DNA from: Inia geoffrensis
Taxonomy: Eukaryota; Chordata; Mammalia; Artiodactyla; Iniidae
Reading direction: 5' to 3'
Length of the DNA stretch: 64,000 bases
NCBI GenBank assembly: GCA_036417435.1
Contig: CM070900.1
Location: forward strand, 168,754,815-168,818,814
A model generated the notes under the pieces. It ran no database searches and was not told the DNA's origin. It was given only the letters and a program-made list of their open reading frames with translations. This document shows, one piece after another, positions 59,341 to 64,000 of the stretch (positions within the stretch are counted from its first letter, which is position 1; each line of letters begins with the position of its first letter). The position numbers and the translations under genes are program-made.

Positions 59341-60890
59341 TGAAGCGTTTCATGACAATTTAAAACTCTAATTTTTTTTTTTTTTCTCCAAAAAACTTTG
59401 CTCTCAGAGTCTATTAAGCAGTAGTGGATAACCTGAACCAAGACTACCCTGATCTGAAGCCGATTTCAATAACTGTGAGTGCTGGCCTGTTTCCGGTTCA
59501 GGGTCCCACCTGCCATTATGGTGTATAGTCTGGGACCCTCCTCCCAGGTTGGCCTTGAATTCCAGTTTGTGTCCTCTCATCAACCCTATGCAACTGTCTA
59601 AAACTCTGGTAATTTTGTCAGTCTCTCAACTTCAGGTTATTGCTCAGCTTCTCAGATTCCCATCCTCCTTAGAGCAAATCCTTGAATGGAAAAGTGGTGC
59701 CAGGTGGCTGTCTCACAGTCTCTTCCCTCTAGAATAGTGGATCTGTAGGTCTTCAGGGACAGGGAAGCACCCCAATAACCTCAAAATCCAGTTTGTTTAA
59801 CTGTGCATGCTATTTTTTAGTTGGTCCCACTTAGAGGTCTGTCCCATTGCTTCAAGGGGAACTCACTTCCCTTTAGCTTGGACCATGCAAAACAACAAAG
59901 TCAAAATGTATATAATTATAATATAGAGATAAGAAAATAATAGATATATGGTACCTATATTTTGGTGAGGTGTACATTATATAGTGTTATGGAAGACATG
60001 TTCTTTTCCATAAAACATTAAATTCATACTATACTAAAGGATTTATAGTTTGGTTTTCACAAAAACTACATTTAAAATTCTGGACTATACAATAGATATT
60101 TAGCAAATGCCTGTTGAAATAATGTATTTTTTCACTGAAAGCATATAAATCCATACCTGGATAAACTAACTTCGTAGTCATTTATCTCCAAAATATCCCT
60201 TAATGCTAAGTATCTGTTCTGTAAATAGAGTGCTTTGTCACAAAAGTATAGGTTAAATATACAACTGGCACAAAATAGGGGCTTAGTAATTGTTTGTTAA
60301 CCTAATTAATTTATGTTGATTTGTTAATGCAGTTTCTCCTATTTTAAGCTTCTTTCATTTTAGTCTCATGTCTTGCATTCAATTTATGGGTTTAAGCTTA
60401 GTTTCTATTTTATAGTCTTGCCTACATGAGTGTTTAATAAATGTTAATTAAAGGAATTTGAGGAAAATTTGAAAACAATAAAATTGTGTTCTATGGTATG
60501 TTGTATCAGTAGAATATTTTGGATTTAAGTAACAGAAAATATGGTTTCCAGAAAAGAAAAGAAAATAGTGGAATGATAAAGAATAGGAAAGCCTTCAAAG
60601 AATATAGATGCATTTTATTATATACACCTTTCAGAAAGGATGTAAAAACCCTGTGGGAAAGGAATTAGTGTCTGCATTCTTCTAAGTACTGACTCATCTT
60701 TAACTGTTTCCCATTCATGTTCAGCTCAACTCAAAATTCCCAGGAGAAAAAGACAGATTATGACTGAACTGAGTTGAGTCATGTGATTTAACTATAAATA
60801 ATGCAAAGCTATCATGTGTATTGAACTGAAACTCAGTAATAGGTTTCAGTTGTGGGAGAAGTCTATCTGAGTATACATAGATATCATCTT
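59341..60890. other. unannotated DNA
   Basis: The part to about 59890 is less AT-rich and may be the 5' UTR of the antisense L1/HAL1 to its left, but I cannot show this. The rest is AT-rich with no gene. Confidence 0.45.
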
Positions 60891-61250
60891 TGTCGGTTCT
60901 GGCTGCTGTAGCAAAGTAACATAGTCTGGGTGACTTATAAACAACAGAAGTTTATTTTTCACAATTCTGGAGACTGAAAGTGCAAGATCAGGATACCAGC
61001 ATGGTCGATGCTCCTTTTCTTGTGAATGCCCCCTTTCAGGTTACATACTGCCATCTTCTTATTGCATCCTCACACAGGGGAAGTGGTGACAAAGCTCTCT
61101 AGGGTGTCTTTTACAAAGGCACTTATCCCATTCATGAGGTCTCCATCCTCATGGCCTAATTACCTCCCAAGGGCTCCACCTCCTAATACCATCACCATGG
61201 ACATTAACATTTCAATATATGAATTTTGGAAGACTCATTCAGACCATTAG
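60891..61250 (-). mobile_element. MST/THE1-type MaLR LTR, antisense
   Basis: Antisense order: GGTTCTGGCTGCTGTAGC, CAACAGAAGTTTATTTTTCA, CAATTCTGGAGACTGAAAGT, TGCATCCTCACACAGGGGAA, CATTCATGAGGTCTCCATCC, CTCATGGCCTAATTACCTCC, GGGCTCCACCTCCTAATACC, CAATATATGAATTTTGG. The CCTAATTACCTCCCAA part marks the MST/THE1 branch rather than MLT1. Confidence 0.85.
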
Positions 61251-61811
61251 TGTGATCTGTAAATATAGATATAGGTATAAAGATGATTGCTAAACATGTG
61301 GGCTCTGTAGAGTATATGTGAAAACTAGCCTGTCTAGGAGGTTCTGACATTCCATAAGTGGTCTAAATTTTTCATTATACAATATTTATGAGTCAAATGT
61401 GTCAAAAGAATCACAAAATAGAACTATAATGTGTTAGAGGCCAAATAAGTATGGAAGAACTTATAAACATCCATGTGAATGCATTTGTGCTTCACAACCA
61501 GGGTAGTCTGCAACATTTCTTTTCTACCTTAACTTAATGTTCTGCTATGCATATTGAGGTATAGTATTTCCCCAACTATATATTGTTTAAATCCAAACTT
61601 TTTTCTATATTATAATTTATTACTGAGTTTTATTCCAATATAAAATAGCCTTAAACTTTTTATAATTAAGTCACATGGAGTGTTTTTTGTTTTTTTTTTT
61701 TGTTTCTTTTAAAGATACATGCCATAGAAGTCTGTCTGGTAACTAATAAAATAGATAAATATGATTAGATCTTAATAAGGTGTTCTGAGAAGTATTGCAA
61801 GCACAGTCAAT
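61251..61811. other. unannotated AT-rich DNA
   Basis: No gene. An impure T run near 61684-61710. Confidence 0.5.
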
Positions 61812-62035
61812 CTGTTCTAGAAGTAACACAGTGTAACTGGAATTCTGAAACCACAATTTATCAGGTATGTGACTACTGGAATGTTACTTAATTTTTAAGC
61901 CTTATTCTCCTTTTCTATAAAATGGTAACAGTAATAAAACTTACACTGTAGAATTGTGTGAAGAATTAAATAAGATAAAGTTTTTAAGCTGTATAATGCC
62001 TGGCATGTAGTAAGGGAATATTGAATTACTATAGC
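61812..62035 (+). mobile_element. MIR SINE
   Basis: Nearly full-length order: ACACAGTGTAACTGGAATTC, ATCAGGTATGTGACTACTGG, GTTACTTAATTTTTAAGCCT, CTATAAAATGGTAACAGTAA, GTGAAGAATTAAATAAGATA, TGCCTGGCATGTAGTAAGGG. Old and diverged, as expected for MIR. Confidence 0.8.
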
Positions 62036-62198
62036 TATGTTAAGTATTTCATTAAATATATAATTTAATTACCATATAATTTAAATAACTTATTTGATAT
62101 TTAAATATAATTACACAAATTACTATTTATCACTAGTGTTGGTTAACTCACCAGTACTGACAATTGCTCAGGTCAATGAGTGAGGTCATTGAACTCTT

Positions 62199-62408
62199 CT
62201 TTTTTTTTTGCGGTACATAGTACATGGGCCTTTCACTGTTGTGGCCTCTCCCGTTGCGGAGCACAGGCTCCGGACACACAGGCTCAGCGGCCATGGCTCA
62301 CGAGCCCAGCCACTCTGCGGCATGTGGGATCTTCCCGGACCGGGGCACGAAACCGCATCCCCTGCATCGGCAGGCGGACTCTCAACCACTGCGCCACCAG
62401 GGAAGCCC
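62199..62408 (-). mobile_element. CHR-2-type tRNA-derived SINE, antisense
   Basis: Complete copy with a T10 tail on +. TSDs CATTGAACTCTT are perfect, 12 bp, at 62187-62198 and 62409-62420. Near its 3' end TACATAGTACAT replaces the usual TACGC, a small local duplication. Overlapping frames up to 112 codons are artefacts. Confidence 0.96.
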
Positions 62409-62420
62409 CATTGAACTCTT

Positions 62421-63222
62421 TTGTAATGGAAGCTGGAGCCTCCCAAATACAACTTTACATTAAAAATTTCATGTTCACACATTAGCACTCTGTAGTTTTG
62501 GACAGAGATGGAATTCTGCAGCACAGACCCATCAAGCAGAGGTATTTGAATCTCTAATCAACATACACAGAACTCACATATGAAATCATGTTTTCTAATT
62601 TCTCTTACTGGACAGTGCCATCACGTGCTTATTATCATGAGCCACTACTAGACATTTGTACTTTATGGGGTTTTTAAAAGATGTATAGCCCTCACAAGGC
62701 AAATTTAGCTCATATTACTGGTGAAATTGGTAGAAATAAATTATCTATTAAATATCAAGATTAGTTACTTCTATGATGTTCAATGCAGAGAAAAAATTTA
62801 AAAAGACACCAATGTTAAGTACAAGACTAGTATTGAACTCACAGTGAAGGTTCTAAATGCCAGTAACTCATTGAATCAGGTGAACCATTTGACATCTGAC
62901 AACTTTAAGGTGGTGTTAAACCACAGGGAATTGAAACATTAAACTTTCTGGTAGTTACAAGCCATGATGGCCCTAATAAATCACACAGGGTATTTCAAAA
63001 GACATATTACAGCTCATAATCCATATACTTGAAAGTAGAAGGAGCTGAGGCTTTTGTTGCTGCTGCTTGTGTTTTAAGGGTCTGAATGTTTTCTCTTCCT
63101 TTTACACTTGTACATAGAAATATATGCAGCCATAATGTGCTCACTGCATGAGGAGGGCGATTTCGAGAAATTAATACACTGGAAGCCAAATTTGTTTTGT
63201 AATGCTGGTGTTCTTAGATAAA
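62421..63222. other. unannotated DNA
   Basis: No gene or named repeat. Confidence 0.5.
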
Positions 63223-63236
63223 AATTTATGCTTAAG

Positions 63237-63425
63237 GGCTTCCCTGGTGGCACAGTGGTTGAGAGTCCGCCTGCCGATGAAGGGGACGCGGGTTCGTGCC
63301 CCGGTCCGGGAGGATCCCACATGCCGCAGAGTGGCTGGGCTCGTGAGCCATGGCTGCTGAGCCTGTGTGTCCGGAGCTTGTGCTCCGCAACGGGTGAGGC
63401 CACAAAGGTGAGAGGGCTGCGTACC

Positions 63426-63457
<32 letters not shown>
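63237..63457 (+). mobile_element. CHR-2-type tRNA-derived SINE with A31 tail
   Basis: Complete head to GCGTACCGC, then about 31 A (63428-63457). TSDs are imperfect: ATTTATGCTTAAG (63224-63236) and ATTATGCTGAAG (from about 63457). Several C-to-T changes at CpG sites (GTGTGTCCGG) fit methylation decay. Confidence 0.94.
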
Positions 63458-63463
<6 letters not shown>

Positions 63464-63470
63464 TGAAGAT

Positions 63471-63890
63471 TTCTGTTCTTACTCCTTCTGGTGGACCTAG
63501 TATAAGCTTGGTGTCTTCTAAAATCTACTCAATAACAAACATTGCATTTCTTAAAAGTAGGTACACAGATTTATAAATAAATGCCTCAGAAAACAATTTT
63601 CTTACATTGAAGAGTCATCTTAAGAAAAGAGAAGAATGTTTTATGCATCATCTTCCTCTCCCACAGATTTTCCTCCATCTGAACACTTTATTATTATTTT
63701 TAACATTAATATTGTCTTATACAAGTAAAGCTTTATAACCAATGAAATCTGATATATATTCATTTATATTGTACAGTCTCATTTTATATTTTACAAGAAA
63801 GAATGATTATGTACTAAATCTCATAATCTATTGTTACAGAATTTCAGTAACTGTGATTAGATTCCATTGCAGTTCATGCTTAAAACTTAA
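63471..63890. other. unannotated AT-rich DNA
   Basis: No gene or repeat recognised. Confidence 0.5.
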
Positions 63891-63891
63891 A

Positions 63892-64000
63892 GACACGGGT
63901 TCGTGCCCCGGTCCGGGAGGATCCCACATGTCACGGAGCGGCTGGGCCCATGAACCATGGCTGCTGAGCCTGTGTGTCCGGAGCCTATGCTCCCCAATGG
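63892..64000 (+). mobile_element. CHR-2-type SINE, 5'-truncated, cut by window end
   Basis: Begins inside the family at GACACGGGTTCGTGCCCCGG, just before the B box, so the first ~55 bp including the A box are absent. The body runs to the window end without its 3' part. The true 3' boundary and TSD lie outside. Confidence 0.93.

Overview
The window is mammalian non-coding DNA and almost certainly cetacean. The strongest evidence is a set of tRNA-derived SINEs (heads reading GGGCTTCCCTGGTGGCGCAG) at about ten places, several nearly undiverged and flanked by clear target-site duplications (TSDs). This CHR-2 type family expanded in whales and dolphins. Two older CHR-1 type SINEs, a cetartiodactyl mariner MITE of 80 bp and one young L1 family with matching 3' ends fit the same assignment. 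The species cannot be named from sequence alone.

I find no host protein-coding gene, no exon chain, no tRNA or rRNA gene, no CRISPR array and no bacterial or phage sequence. All open frames are short (182 codons at most). Most of the longer ones are SINE or L1 sequence, or antisense shadows of it. The window is best read as an AT-rich gene desert or a very long intron.

Layout. 1-10.4 kb: unique AT-rich DNA with two CHR-2 SINEs, an MLT1-like LTR, antisense L1 tails, two MIRs and an LTR-like block. 10.4-14.6 kb: an old antisense L1, then a GC-richer stretch holding a decayed retroviral pol relic on the minus strand, then another antisense L1 tail and a 54-bp imperfect tandem duplication. 14.8-17.6 kb: three SINEs and an L1 tail. 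19.75-20.79 kb: a 5'-inverted (twin-primed) L1 with its TSDs. 24.6-28.6 kb: an ancient, heavily decayed plus-strand L1 interrupted by a 430-bp segment I cannot classify. 29.6-45 kb: a CT microsatellite, old L1 and LTR fragments, the mariner MITE and one SINE. 45.4-47.35 kb: an L2-like element carrying three later insertions. 51.15-57.25 kb: the largest feature, a nearly full-length antisense L1 of about 6.1 kb with recognisable 5' UTR, ORF1 and ORF2, disabled by stops, frameshifts and a deletion of roughly 400 codons. 57.3-64 kb: more old LTR, L1 and MIR fragments and three SINEs, the last cut by the window edge.

No set of genes works together here. The functional story is retrotransposition: L1 enzymes made elsewhere presumably mobilised both the truncated L1 copies and the SINEs. 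The points most worth a second look are the twin-primed L1, the nested insertion stack, the mariner hairpin (possible microRNA source), the SINE lacking its 3' tail despite a perfect TSD, the buried pol relic, and the unclassified 26.1-26.5 kb segment.
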